64,000 nt of DNA from F0422 sp003992255. Lineage in GTDB: Bacteria > Bacillota > Negativicutes > Veillonellales > Veillonellaceae. The notes beneath the pieces are model-generated. The model was not told the origin of the DNA and ran no database searches. It saw only the letters and a program-made list of their open reading frames with translations. Positions 8,249 through 16,848 of this stretch are shown piece by piece. The position numbers and the translations under genes were made by a program. The stretch covers positions 1-64,000 of the forward strand of contig NZ_RQVA01000011.1 in assembly GCF_003992255.1 (NCBI RefSeq). Direction: 5' to 3'. Position 1 is the stretch's first letter. The number at the start of each line of letters is the position of its first letter.

Positions 8249-8749
8249 ATGGCAAGAATTGATTACACAACTCTTGATCTTAAAGAAAGAGTAGTATTCA
8301 TCAACCGCGTAGCCAAAGTTGTAAAAGGTGGTCGTCGTTTTTCCTTCAGCGCCCTTGTAGTTGTTGGTGATGGCAACGGTCATGTAGGTGTTGGCTTAGG
8401 TAAAGCTGCGGAAGTACCTGATGCAATCCGTAAAGGTATTGATGATGCTAAGAAAAACCTTATTCATGTTGTTATTAAAAATGGTACAATCCCTCACACA
8501 GTTACAGGAACATTCGGCGCAGGCCGCGTATTCTTGAAACCAGCTGCTGAAGGTACTGGAGTTATCGCTGGTGGCCCAGTTCGTGCCGTATTGGAATTAG
8601 TAGGTGTTCGTAACATCTTGACTAAATCCTTGGGATCTTCTAACCCTAACAACATGGTTCGCGCAACACTAGAAGGTTTATCTCAATTGAAACGAGCTCA
8701 AGACGTAGCTGCACTTCGTGGCAAAACTCTTGAAGAAATTTACGGTTAA
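8249..8749 (+). CDS. rpsE: 30S ribosomal protein S5
   Basis: 166 residues; N-terminal double-stranded RNA binding domain (KVVKGGRRFSFSALVVVGD) followed by the S5 C-terminal domain. S5 is involved in decoding accuracy and mRNA unwinding at the entry channel. Preceded by AAGGAGG. Confidence 0.98.
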   Translation: MARIDYTTLDLKERVVFINRVAKVVKGGRRFSFSALVVVGDGNGHVGVGLGKAAEVPDAIRKGIDDAKKNLIHVVIKNGTIPHTVTGTFGAGRVFLKPAAEGTGVIAGGPVRAVLELVGVRNILTKSLGSSNPNNMVRATLEGLSQLKRAQDVAALRGKTLEEIYG

Positions 8750-8763
8750 TAAGGAGACCTATG

Positions 8764-8943
8764 ATGGCACAAGTTAAAGTAACATTAACAAAAAGCTTAA
8801 TCGGTCGTCCTGCAGATCAACGTGCGACTGTTAAAGCTCTTGGATTGAAAAAAACTAACTCTCAAGTAGTTAAAGAAGTAACACCTCAAATCGAAGGTAT
8901 GCTTCATAAAGTAAGACATTTAGTAAAAGTAGAAGAAGTATAA
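8764..8943 (+). CDS. rpmD: 50S ribosomal protein L30
   Basis: 59 residues; short bacterial L30 with KVTLTKSLIGRP and the LGLKKTNSQVV segment. Two adjacent ATGs are present; 8764 has the better spacing (7 bases) from AAGGAG at 8751-8756 than 8761 (4 bases). Confidence 0.94.
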   Translation: MAQVKVTLTKSLIGRPADQRATVKALGLKKTNSQVVKEVTPQIEGMLHKVRHLVKVEEV

Positions 8944-8962
8944 TAGATAAGGAGGTGCACGA

Positions 8963-9403
8963 ATGAAACTTCATGAATTAGCTCCGGCTGCAGGTTCCAA
9001 AAAAACTCGTACTCGTGTAGGTCGTGGTCTTGGATCCGGTTTAGGTAAAACTTCCGGTCGTGGTCAAAAAGGTCAAAATTCTCGTAGTGGTGGCGGTGTG
9101 CGCACTGGCTTCGAAGGTGGCCAAATGCCTCTTTATCGTCGTTTACCAAAACGTGGTTTCAAAAATATCTTTGCACTTCAATATGCAGAAGTTAATGTAT
9201 CCCAATTGAATCGTTTCGAAGACGGTGCAACTGTTGATCCAGTAGCTCTTATTGAAGCTGGTATTTTGAAAAATGTACGTGATGGTATCCGTATCCTTGG
9301 TAACGGAACTTTAGAACGTAAATTAACTGTTATCGCTAACGGTTTCACAAAATCTGCAGTAGAAAAAATCGAAGCAGCAGGTGGAAAAGTAGAGGTGATC
9401 TAG
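8963..9403 (+). CDS. rplO: 50S ribosomal protein L15
   Basis: 146 residues; glycine- and arginine-rich N-terminus (KTRTRVGRGLGSGLGKTSG) typical for L15, a late assembly protein of the large subunit. Precedes secY by one base, the usual spc-operon order. Confidence 0.98.
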   Translation: MKLHELAPAAGSKKTRTRVGRGLGSGLGKTSGRGQKGQNSRSGGGVRTGFEGGQMPLYRRLPKRGFKNIFALQYAEVNVSQLNRFEDGATVDPVALIEAGILKNVRDGIRILGNGTLERKLTVIANGFTKSAVEKIEAAGGKVEVI

Positions 9404-9404
9404 G

Positions 9405-10667
9405 GTGCTAGCTAGCCTCTTGAACATCACAAAAGTAACGGAATTACGAAACAAAGTAGCCTATACATTGCTTATGTTCATTGTCTTTCGCTTAGGTATC
9501 CATATCCCGGTACCTGGCGTAGAGGCATCTGTTATTGAAAGCTTATTCACTAGTGGTAACTTATTCGGTTTACTGGATTTGTTTGCCGGTGGTGCATTAA
9601 GTAAATTCTCTATCTTTGCAATGAGTATTACACCATACATCAATGCATCGATTATCATGCAATTGTTGGGAGCTGTAATACCGACATTTGAAGCGTGGAG
9701 CAAAGACGGAGAAGAAGGGCGTAAAAAAATTGCTAAAGTAACACGATATGGTACAGTTGTACTTGGCTTTATCCAAGCCTTTGGTATGACATATGCCTTG
9801 CGTGCTAGCAATGCGCTGATAGACAATAGCTTCATGTCTGTTATTTTGATTTCCATCATCCTCACAGCAGGTACTTGTCTGTTGATGTGGATTGGGGAAC
9901 AAATTACAGCTCATGGCATAGGTAATGGTATTTCACTCATTATCTTTGCAGGTATCGTGGCTCGATTCCCTGACGGAGTTCAAACCATATACCAATACCT
10001 ACAAGTAGGTACAATCAATGTATTTCAAGCGGTTCTATTTGCTATCATTGCGGTAGCTATGATCGTTCTTGTAATTGCTGTGACACAAGGCCAACGTCGT
10101 ATTCCTATCCAATACGCTAAACGCGTAGTAGGAAGAAAAATGTATGGTGGTCACTCAACATTCCTGCCGTTGAAAGTCAATCAAGCAGGGGTTATTCCCA
10201 TTATCTTTGCGTCATCCATATTGATGTTCCCAGCCACATTGGCTCAATTTGTTCAAGTACCTTGGGTACAAACCGTAGCAAGTTATTTCCAATGGGGAAC
10301 GCCGATACAAACTATTTTGTATGCTGTATTGATTTTATTTTTTACATACTTCTATACAGCCATCTCTATCAATATTACGGATATGGCAGATAATATGAAA
10401 AAACACGGTGGTTTTATCCCAGGTATTCGCCCAGGAAAACCGACTGCTGATTATGTGGACCGAGTAATGACTCGCATCACATTAGTAGGTGCATTTTTCT
10501 TAGCTTTTGTGGCAATCCTACCAAATATGATTGGTGGATTGACTGGCATTCAAGGTGTGTACTTTGGTGGTACAGCGCTACTGATCGTAGTGGGTGTAGC
10601 ATTAGACACAATGCAACAAGTAGAATCTTTAGTGTTAACACGCCAATATAAGGGCTTTGTGAAATAG
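9405..10667 (+). CDS. secY: Preprotein translocase channel subunit SecY
   Basis: 420 residues with about ten hydrophobic segments, the channel of the Sec translocon in the inner membrane. Family signatures include the N-terminal region LGIHIPVPGV, GNGISLIIFAGI in the middle and the cytoplasmic loop QGQRRIPIQYAKR that contacts SecA and the ribosome. The start is GTG 9405 behind AGAGGTGAT, within two bases of the rplO stop. It serves the secreted adhesins encoded further along. Confidence 0.97.
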   Translation: MLASLLNITKVTELRNKVAYTLLMFIVFRLGIHIPVPGVEASVIESLFTSGNLFGLLDLFAGGALSKFSIFAMSITPYINASIIMQLLGAVIPTFEAWSKDGEEGRKKIAKVTRYGTVVLGFIQAFGMTYALRASNALIDNSFMSVILISIILTAGTCLLMWIGEQITAHGIGNGISLIIFAGIVARFPDGVQTIYQYLQVGTINVFQAVLFAIIAVAMIVLVIAVTQGQRRIPIQYAKRVVGRKMYGGHSTFLPLKVNQAGVIPIIFASSILMFPATLAQFVQVPWVQTVASYFQWGTPIQTILYAVLILFFTYFYTAISINITDMADNMKKHGGFIPGIRPGKPTADYVDRVMTRITLVGAFFLAFVAILPNMIGGLTGIQGVYFGGTALLIVVGVALDTMQQVESLVLTRQYKGFVK

Positions 10668-10678
10668 GAGATAATGAT

Positions 10679-11242
10679 ATGTATATTTTATTAATGGGGC
10701 CTCCAGGTGCTGGTAAAGGCACACAGGCAGCTCGTCTAATTGAAAAATATGGTATCCCTCAAATTTCTACAGGTGACATGTTCCGTGCCGCTGTGAAAGA
10801 ATCTACTCCATTAGGATTAGAGGCTAAGAAATATATGGATGCTGGACAATTAGTGCCAGATAGCGTTACCATTGGCATCGTTCGTGAACGCTTGTCCAAG
10901 GATGACTGTAAAGCAGGTTTCATTTTAGATGGCTTCCCTCGTACAACAGCACAAGCTGTTTCTTTGGACGCGATTTTAAAAGAAATGAATATCGTCCTTG
11001 ATGCTGTACTTAATTTAAGTGTTCCATCTGAAGAGTTGGTTCGACGCATCAGTGAACGAGCACGTCTTGAAAATCGTGATGATGACAAACCAGAAACAGT
11101 ACAAAAGCGTCTTGCTGTATACGAAGAGTCTACTAAACCATTGATCGATTATTATCGCAATAGCGGTCAATATGTAGAAATCGACGGCTTACAAGATGTG
11201 GACACAGTATTTGCAAATATCGTTAAGGCTTTGGAGAAATAA
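10679..11242 (+). CDS. adk: Adenylate kinase, short LID form
   Basis: 187 residues, catalysing ATP + AMP = 2 ADP in the cytosol. The P-loop GPPGAGKGTQ is at residues 8-17, followed by the NMP-binding STGDMFR and DGFPRT motifs. Where most bacterial Adks (about 215 residues) have a zinc-binding or long LID domain, this protein has only a short stretch RARLENRDDDKPETVQKRL, so it is the short form. Normal operon position between secY and map. Confidence 0.95.
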   Translation: MYILLMGPPGAGKGTQAARLIEKYGIPQISTGDMFRAAVKESTPLGLEAKKYMDAGQLVPDSVTIGIVRERLSKDDCKAGFILDGFPRTTAQAVSLDAILKEMNIVLDAVLNLSVPSEELVRRISERARLENRDDDKPETVQKRLAVYEESTKPLIDYYRNSGQYVEIDGLQDVDTVFANIVKALEK

Positions 11243-11245
11243 TCA

Positions 11246-12016
11246 ATGATTATTTTTAAATCGCCCGAAGAAATTGAGCATATCCGTAAGGCATCTCAAC
11301 TTACAGCAGCAACGTTAACCGAGCTTGCTAAACTAGTAAAGCCGGGCGTTTCAACGCTTGAGTTAGACCAATTTGCCGAAGAATATATTCGCAGTCATGG
11401 AGGAATTCCTAGCTGCATAGGTTACTATGGGTATCCGGCAACTATCTGTGCTTCCGTAAATCATGAAGTAGTACATGGGATTCCTAGCGCATCTCGTATA
11501 CTCAAAGATGGTGATGTCATCAGCATCGATTTAGTATCATCTATTAATGGATATCATGGAGATTCAGCAATTACCGTTCCAGTAGGAGAGGTAAAACCTA
11601 AAGTGTATGAGTTGCTTAAAGTCACAGAAGAATGTCTATTTAAAGGCATTGAACAAGCTGTAGCTGGCAATCATGTAGGAGATATTTCTCATGCTGTACA
11701 ATCTCATGCAGAACGCCATAGATATGGTGTTGTACGAGATTTTGTAGGGCATGGCTTAGGAAAAAATATGCACGAAGACCCTCAGATTCCAAATTATGGT
11801 ACTAAGGGCAAAGGTCCAGAACTTAGACCAGGAATGGTCATCTGTATTGAGCCAATGATTACTATGGGCACGCACAAAGTAAGAGTGCTTGAAGATAACT
11901 GGACAGCAGTGACAATGGATCGAAAACCTGCTGCTCACTTTGAACATACTGTAGCCATTACAGAACATGGTACAGAAATACTTACATTGCGTGATACACC
12001 GAGGTTAATACAATAA
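11246..12016 (+). CDS. map: Methionine aminopeptidase, type I
   Basis: 256 residues; removes the N-terminal methionine of new proteins. The metal ligands are recognisable: D in SIDLVSS, D in GYHGDSA, H in VGHGLG, E in CIEPMI and E in FEHTVAI. There is no N-terminal zinc-finger extension, so type Ia. It follows adk by three bases with no own promoter visible. Confidence 0.96.
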   Translation: MIIFKSPEEIEHIRKASQLTAATLTELAKLVKPGVSTLELDQFAEEYIRSHGGIPSCIGYYGYPATICASVNHEVVHGIPSASRILKDGDVISIDLVSSINGYHGDSAITVPVGEVKPKVYELLKVTEECLFKGIEQAVAGNHVGDISHAVQSHAERHRYGVVRDFVGHGLGKNMHEDPQIPNYGTKGKGPELRPGMVICIEPMITMGTHKVRVLEDNWTAVTMDRKPAAHFEHTVAITEHGTEILTLRDTPRLIQ

Positions 12017-12038
12017 CCAGTAACCGGAGGATAAAGAT

Positions 12039-12257
12039 ATGTCAAAAGAAGACGTTATTGAAGTGGAAGGTACGGTCGTTGAGGCATTACCGAATGCCAT
12101 GTTCCAAGTAGAATTGGAAAATGGTCATATCGTTTTGGCTCATGTGTCAGGTAAAATGCGTATGAATTTTATCCGTATCCTTCCTGGTGATAAAGTTACT
12201 ATGGAACTGACACCATATGACTTAAGCCGTGGTCGCATCACCTATCGCTTTAAATAA
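12039..12257 (+). CDS. infA: Translation initiation factor IF-1
   Basis: 72 residues, S1/OB fold. Typical sequence: MSKEDVIEVEGTVVEALPN and ILPGDKVTMELTPYDLSRGR. IF-1 occupies the A site during initiation. Preceded by CGGAGGAT and located between map and rpmJ, as in many Firmicutes. Confidence 0.98.
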   Translation: MSKEDVIEVEGTVVEALPNAMFQVELENGHIVLAHVSGKMRMNFIRILPGDKVTMELTPYDLSRGRITYRFK

Positions 12258-12283
12258 GCATAGGGTCCACAAAGGAGGTACTT

Positions 12284-12397
12284 ATGAAGGTTAAACCATC
12301 AGTTAAAAAGATATGCGAAAAATGTAAAATTATTAAACGTAAAGGCCGCGTAATGGTTATTTGCGAAAACCCAAAACATAAACAAAAACAAGGATAA
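12284..12397 (+). CDS. rpmJ: 50S ribosomal protein L36 (zinc type)
   Basis: 37 residues, MKVKPSVKKICEKCKIIKRK at the N-terminus. The zinc ligands C11, C14, C27 and H32 are all present, so this is the zinc-containing form. AAAGGAGG (12271-12278) precedes the ATG. It is too short for usual length cut-offs but the position between infA and rpsM is canonical. Confidence 0.97.
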   Translation: MKVKPSVKKICEKCKIIKRKGRVMVICENPKHKQKQG

Positions 12398-12419
12398 TTG
12401 ATAGGAGGTGGATGAATAG

Positions 12420-12788
12420 ATGGCACGTATAGCCGGTGTAGATTTACCACGTGACAAACGTGTGGAAATTGGTTTAACTTATATTTACGGTATCGGTCTT
12501 ACTCTTTCTAAAGAAGTATTAGCTAAAACTGGTATCAACCCTGATACTCGCGTTCGTGATTTAAGTGAAGATGAAGTAGCTAAAATCCGTGAACTTCTTG
12601 ATGCAGAGTATAAAGTAGAAGGTGATCTTCGTCGTGAAGAAGCCCTTAACATTAAACGCTTAATTGAAATCAACTCCTATCGCGGTAAACGTCATCGTAT
12701 GGGACTACCTTGCCGTGGTCAACGTACGAAGACAAATGCTCGTACTCGTAAGGGTCCTCGTAAAGCAATCGCAGGTAAGAAGAAATAA
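12420..12788 (+). CDS. rpsM: 30S ribosomal protein S13
   Basis: 122 residues; 30S head protein contacting the P-site tRNA through its basic tail. Starts MARIAGVDLPRDKR with a helix-two-turn-helix region, and ends in RTKTNARTRKGPRKAIAGKK. Strong AGGAGGTGGAT precedes the start. Confidence 0.98.
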   Translation: MARIAGVDLPRDKRVEIGLTYIYGIGLTLSKEVLAKTGINPDTRVRDLSEDEVAKIRELLDAEYKVEGDLRREEALNIKRLIEINSYRGKRHRMGLPCRGQRTKTNARTRKGPRKAIAGKKK

Positions 12789-12803
12789 TAAAGGAGGGAT
12801 ATT

Positions 12804-13193
12804 GTGGCTAAGAAAACAGTTAGATCCAAAAGAAAAGAAAAGAAACATATCGAATCTGGTGCAGCGCATATTCGCTCCACTTTTAACAACACTATCGTTA
12901 CAGTAACAGACGTAAACGGTAATGCTCTTTCTTGGGCATCTGCTGGTGGTCTAGGTTTCCGTGGTTCCCGTAAATCCACTCCATTTGCAGCACAAATGGC
13001 AGCTGAACAAGCAGCGAAAGCAGCTATGGAACACGGTCTTCGCACTGTAGAAGTATTTGTTAAAGGTCCAGGATCTGGTCGTGAAGCAGCGATTCGTGCG
13101 TTGCAAGCAGCTGGTCTTGAAGTAACTAGCATTAAAGATGTGACTCCAATTCCTCATAACGGCTGTCGTCCTCCAAAACGTCGTCGCGTATAA
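12804..13193 (+). CDS. rpsK: 30S ribosomal protein S11
   Basis: 129 residues; platform protein near the E site. Contains HIRSTFNNTIVTVTD and ends PHNGCRPPKRRRV, both diagnostic. The start is GTG 12804 behind AAAGGAGG. In most Firmicutes with an intact alpha operon rpsD may follow here; instead rpoA follows after 51 bases. Confidence 0.97.
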   Translation: MAKKTVRSKRKEKKHIESGAAHIRSTFNNTIVTVTDVNGNALSWASAGGLGFRGSRKSTPFAAQMAAEQAAKAAMEHGLRTVEVFVKGPGSGREAAIRALQAAGLEVTSIKDVTPIPHNGCRPPKRRRV

Positions 13194-13244
13194 TCTGAGC
13201 TATATACTTAGAATAGTGACAAGTTTTAGAGGAGGGTATACCTG

Positions 13245-14252
13245 ATGAGCGAAGAAAAAAAACTAAGAATCGAGAAAGTACATATGACCGAAGATGGTCG
13301 TTACGGTAAATTCGTATGTGAACCATTAGATCGTGGTTATGGTATTACTCTCGGTAATAGCTTGCGTCGCATTTTGCTTTCATCCTTAGATGGAGCAGCA
13401 ATTACTTCCATCAAGATTAACGATGTACTTCATGAGTTCTCTACGATTGAAGGTGTTCGTGAGGATGTATCCGATATTATTCTGAATCTTAAACAGTTGT
13501 GCCTTCGCATTGATGAAGAAGCACCTGTTCCGATGGAGGTTCATATTGATGTTCGTAAAGATGGAGTATTAACGGCGGCTGATTTGATTCAATTCATGCC
13601 ACCTGAAATTGAAGTCTTAAATCCAGAACTAGTCATTGCTACAATGGATGAAGCAGCTCATCTTGTAATGGATGTGCGTATCGAACGCGGTAAAGGATAT
13701 GTACCATCTACTAAGAATAAACGAGAAGATGATCAAATTGGACAAATTCCTATTGATTCTATTTTCTCGCCAATTCTACGAGCTAAATATGAAGTCAGTG
13801 ATGTCCGTGTGGGCAACGAAATGGACTTTGATAAGCTTACACTAGAAGTTTGGACAAATGGTTCCATCAGTGCTTCCGATGCTATTGCCAAATCTGCAGC
13901 AATTATGATTTCCTATTTAGGAAACTTCACACGCTTAGCTCACTCTCATGATATGATTGATATCGGAGATAATGACGCTGAGTTGACAACTGCTGGAGGA
14001 CAAGAAAATAGCGAAGTAGAAGCTGAATCTAATGGACCAACGACAATTCCTATTGAAGATCTTGAGTTGTCTGTTCGTGCTTTCAATTGCTTGAAACGCG
14101 CTAACATTCATACAATCGGTGACTTAACTGGTAAAACAGAAGATGAACTAGGAAAAATCCGCAATTTAGGGAAAAAATCTGTAGATGAAATTCTAGAGAA
14201 ATTGAAATCATATAATGATAGCAATGAGTCCCTAACATCTCAAAGCGAATAA
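13245..14252 (+). CDS. rpoA: RNA polymerase alpha subunit
   Basis: 335 residues. The N-terminal domain (about 1-230) carries the dimerisation motif GYGITLGNSLRRILLSSLDG; an acidic linker follows (about 240-262), then the C-terminal domain (about 263-325) with RAFNCLKRANIHTIGDL and the helix-hairpin-helix segment IRNLGKKSVDEI that binds UP elements and activators. Preceded by GAGGAGGGT. Confidence 0.98.
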   Translation: MSEEKKLRIEKVHMTEDGRYGKFVCEPLDRGYGITLGNSLRRILLSSLDGAAITSIKINDVLHEFSTIEGVREDVSDIILNLKQLCLRIDEEAPVPMEVHIDVRKDGVLTAADLIQFMPPEIEVLNPELVIATMDEAAHLVMDVRIERGKGYVPSTKNKREDDQIGQIPIDSIFSPILRAKYEVSDVRVGNEMDFDKLTLEVWTNGSISASDAIAKSAAIMISYLGNFTRLAHSHDMIDIGDNDAELTTAGGQENSEVEAESNGPTTIPIEDLELSVRAFNCLKRANIHTIGDLTGKTEDELGKIRNLGKKSVDEILEKLKSYNDSNESLTSQSE

Positions 14253-14266
14253 GAGGAGAAAGACTA

Positions 14267-14605
14267 ATGGCATACAGAAAATTAGGCCGCAACAGTTCCG
14301 CTCGTAAAGCGTTGTTTCGCGGTATGGTAACATCTCTCTTCGTACATGAACGCATTGAAACAACAGAAGCAAAAGCAAAAGAGCTTCGCAAATATGTTGA
14401 TGAAATGATTACATTGGGCAAACGTGGCGACTTACATGCTCGTCGTCAAGTTCTTGCTTTTCTTATGAACGAAGATGCAGTAAAAAAATTATTTGATGAA
14501 ATTGCTCCAAAATATGCTGAGCGCAACGGTGGTTACACTCGTGTAATCAAACTTGGCCTTCGTAAAGGCGATGCAGCTCCATTGGCTATTCTTGAGCTTG
14601 TATAA
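14267..14605 (+). CDS. rplQ: 50S ribosomal protein L17
   Basis: 112 residues; MAYRKLGRNSSARKALFRGM is the conserved start. Last gene of the ribosomal cluster, followed by a strong terminator. L17 lies near the tunnel exit. Confidence 0.98.
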   Translation: MAYRKLGRNSSARKALFRGMVTSLFVHERIETTEAKAKELRKYVDEMITLGKRGDLHARRQVLAFLMNEDAVKKLFDEIAPKYAERNGGYTRVIKLGLRKGDAAPLAILELV

Positions 14606-14618
14606 TCAACAGCAATCT

Positions 14619-14663
14619 GGTTGTAATAGGATGAGTTTCACTCATTCTGTTGCAGCCTTTTTT
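14619..14663 (+). terminator. Terminator of the S10-spc-alpha cluster
   Basis: The arms 14619-14635 and 14641-14657 pair over 17 positions (four G-U wobbles) around a TTTCA loop, followed by a T6 run. It closes the long ribosomal transcript. Confidence 0.9.
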
Positions 14664-14674
14664 GCTTTATAAGC

Positions 14675-14708
14675 AAAAAAGCGACTCTGTCCGGTAGGAT
14701 GGAGTCGC
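14675..14708 (-). terminator. Terminator of the methyltransferase gene
   Basis: On the minus strand GCGACTC...GAGTCGC (14702-14708 with 14681-14687) is followed by a run of six T. It lies directly after the stop codon of the methyltransferase gene read from the right. Confidence 0.85.
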
Positions 14709-14718
14709 TGTTTTGGTA

Positions 14719-16464
14719 TTAATTAAATTGTGTTTCCTCTACTTCCAAGAATCCGAAGTATTCCATACGTCGAATCATTTCTTCGTAGAACGCAAGGATC
14801 ATGGTGTATTTGGTGGACTGTTGTAAGGCTAGAGGGCTAATGGATTCTTCTGTCATAGCCTCGTAGATTTTGCACATTACATCGTGTTTGGTCGTTGGTT
14901 TGCTGAGGAGTTTCATGAACTCTAAATCTTCTTCATTAAAATCATTAATCGGATCATTGTAGCGATTGCCAGGGTAGATGTAAGCGTTCACACCTTCTTG
15001 TGGCATAATCTCTACGAATGGAATATAACGCTCAGGGATGTAGCTTTTCTTCTCTTTAAAAATATGATGTTTGAAAGGATGTTCTGTTTCCAACACGGAC
15101 AGGCTGATGCCACCTTGAATGATATGTTCTACTAGGAATTGATAGAACAATGGTAAGCACATGTCAGGAATGGTATGTTCTCCTGTATAGGTCACTAATG
15201 TATTGTTTTTTACATAGAAATGAGGACCTTCTTGTTGGAATAAATTTGCCAAGCCTTTAGCTATAGATTCAGTATGATCAGTATTGCCGGAAGTATCACT
15301 AGCGTTATCATTAGATGAATTAGCAGGATTAGTATCGCTATTGGTATTTGCTACACTTTCATGAACATGATTTGCATCTGTTACAGAGATAGGCATCCGT
15401 TTTGCTAAGTCTTCAAAAATGGGTTCTAAATGCTCTGATGGAATGCGTAGGGTGAATAGGAATTGTTCCAAGCTGTGTTGGAAGCCTGCATCAGTGACAG
15501 ATGTTTCTGTGATGCGTTTTGGCGTAGCCCCTTTGTGGGTGAACAAGGATTTGCGGAATGCTGTGTTCAGCATGAAGTCGATGTACTGTTCTCGTGCCAA
15601 TGAGTCATGCGGGGCTAGGTCTTGTAATCTAGTGCGTAATGTTTCGTCATACACATCAGGGAATGATAAATTCAAATCGCAGTCACAGAGATAGGTGAAC
15701 CCATGCTCTGCCATATGGTCCATGCATTGGTGAAAGTACACTGGTGTGTTCACTGGCTCTAAATGGTCGTGACCTACATAGCAATCTTGTTTTTGTAATG
15801 TTTGGCGCAAGGACTGTAAAAATGATGCCTGTTGGTTTTTTACCGTATCGTACTCAAGCATAAGAGCGCCTAGCTTACTAGCTATCGTTTTACTGTGGCG
15901 AACTTTTTCACGATGGTTCAAGGTGTCGATATCTTTATTGGCAAACTCCAAGAGAGCGCGAACACTGTCCATCTTATGCCAACCTGGATAGGTGTTATAG
16001 GACATGTACAAGATACCGTTCTCTGCTAGATGTTGTTTGCAGAGGTGAAGGAAATTGTCTTTCGTTTCCTCGTCTACCCAAGAATAGAACCCATGAGCGA
16101 TGATGTAATCGTAAGTACCGAGCTGTACGTGGCTTTCATTCACATCACCTTCTAACAAGTCAAGGTTTGTGATACCTAATTGGTCGATGTAGGTCTTGCC
16201 TACGTCCACTTGGGTGGGGGCAATTTCAATGCCTGTGAAAGTCGCCCTTGGATAGAAGAGGGCCTGGGATATTAAATTACCGCCGTAGGAAGATCCGATT
16301 TCCAAAATACGAGCTGTGCTAGCAGGAGCCGGTGAAAGACCTAATAGACGAGCGTAACTTTCAAGGAATGGAGCAGACGCATACGGGAAAGGTTGGGACA
16401 GATACCCTAAGTCAGCGTAGATTTCTTTAGCTTGCTCTTTAGTCATTCGTGTGTTGTATCGCAT
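14719..16464 (-). CDS. SAM-dependent methyltransferase with regulatory domain, PKMT-like
   Basis: 581 residues. The N-terminal class I methyltransferase domain has SAM motif I LEIGSSYGGN (residues 54-63), then GIEIAPTQVDVG and the acidic GDVNE; the middle (about 220-350) resembles the methyltransferase regulatory domain, and a C-terminal part of about 150 residues looks like a winged helix. This layout is known from the rickettsial protein lysine methyltransferases that methylate the surface protein OmpB. ATG 16464 is preferred over 16506 because AAAGGAG lies 5-6 bases before it. A low-complexity S/N/D/T-rich linker (about 370-400) separates the domains. The divergent neighbour is a lysine-rich trimeric autotransporter, a plausible but unproven substrate. 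Confidence 0.8.
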   Translation of the reverse strand: MRYNTRMTKEQAKEIYADLGYLSQPFPYASAPFLESYARLLGLSPAPASTARILEIGSSYGGNLISQALFYPRATFTGIEIAPTQVDVGKTYIDQLGITNLDLLEGDVNESHVQLGTYDYIIAHGFYSWVDEETKDNFLHLCKQHLAENGILYMSYNTYPGWHKMDSVRALLEFANKDIDTLNHREKVRHSKTIASKLGALMLEYDTVKNQQASFLQSLRQTLQKQDCYVGHDHLEPVNTPVYFHQCMDHMAEHGFTYLCDCDLNLSFPDVYDETLRTRLQDLAPHDSLAREQYIDFMLNTAFRKSLFTHKGATPKRITETSVTDAGFQHSLEQFLFTLRIPSEHLEPIFEDLAKRMPISVTDANHVHESVANTNSDTNPANSSNDNASDTSGNTDHTESIAKGLANLFQQEGPHFYVKNNTLVTYTGEHTIPDMCLPLFYQFLVEHIIQGGISLSVLETEHPFKHHIFKEKKSYIPERYIPFVEIMPQEGVNAYIYPGNRYNDPINDFNEEDLEFMKLLSKPTTKHDVMCKIYEAMTEESISPLALQQSTKYTMILAFYEEMIRRMEYFGFLEVEETQFN

Positions 16465-16549
16465 AAAAACTCCTTTATTCTCTGAAGTGTCATAGTAGCC
16501 ACTCATGAGTTATAGTGAGTGGTTTATTTCATATAGTTATATACTTATA

Positions 16550-16558
16550 AGTATATCA
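16550..16558 (-). promoter_or_regulatory. Extended -10 promoter candidate for the methyltransferase
   Basis: Read on the minus strand: TGATATACT, i.e. a TGn extension followed by TATACT (16550-16555). No good -35 is seen. It would give a leader of about 80 bases. Confidence 0.4.
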
Positions 16559-16716
16559 GAAATAGGGCAATTTATATACTGTTTAGATGTGACGTGAAAG
16601 ATAGTATACAGGCTTGGTTTGCACACATGAATAAATGATACTCATTACTATATAAAAATGAATTATATAAAATATGACTAAAAAGTATAACCTATGTATT
16701 TTAGTCAATATTTTTC

Positions 16717-16745
16717 TTGCTTTAGTGTATTGAATCTGATATTAT
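16717..16745 (+). promoter_or_regulatory. Promoter candidate for the headless adhesin gene
   Basis: TTGCTT (16717-16722), 17-base spacer, TATTAT (16740-16745). Predicted start near 16752 and a leader of about 95 bases. Confidence 0.5.
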
Positions 16746-16848
16746 GAGGGAAAGATGAAACTGTAGCGGAAATTATCAGTTATGATACCTACACTTTATC
16801 CGTGTTATATATAATAAGTAGTCAGCAAATAAAAGGAGAATGATTATC

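Larger units (their letters stand above)
16465..16848. other. Divergent intergenic region, methyltransferase / adhesin
   Basis: 384 AT-rich bases with no gene. It holds two promoter candidates pointing outward (listed separately) and an inverted repeat CCACTCA/TGAGTGG (16499-16522) in the 5' leader of the methyltransferase. Confidence 0.7.
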
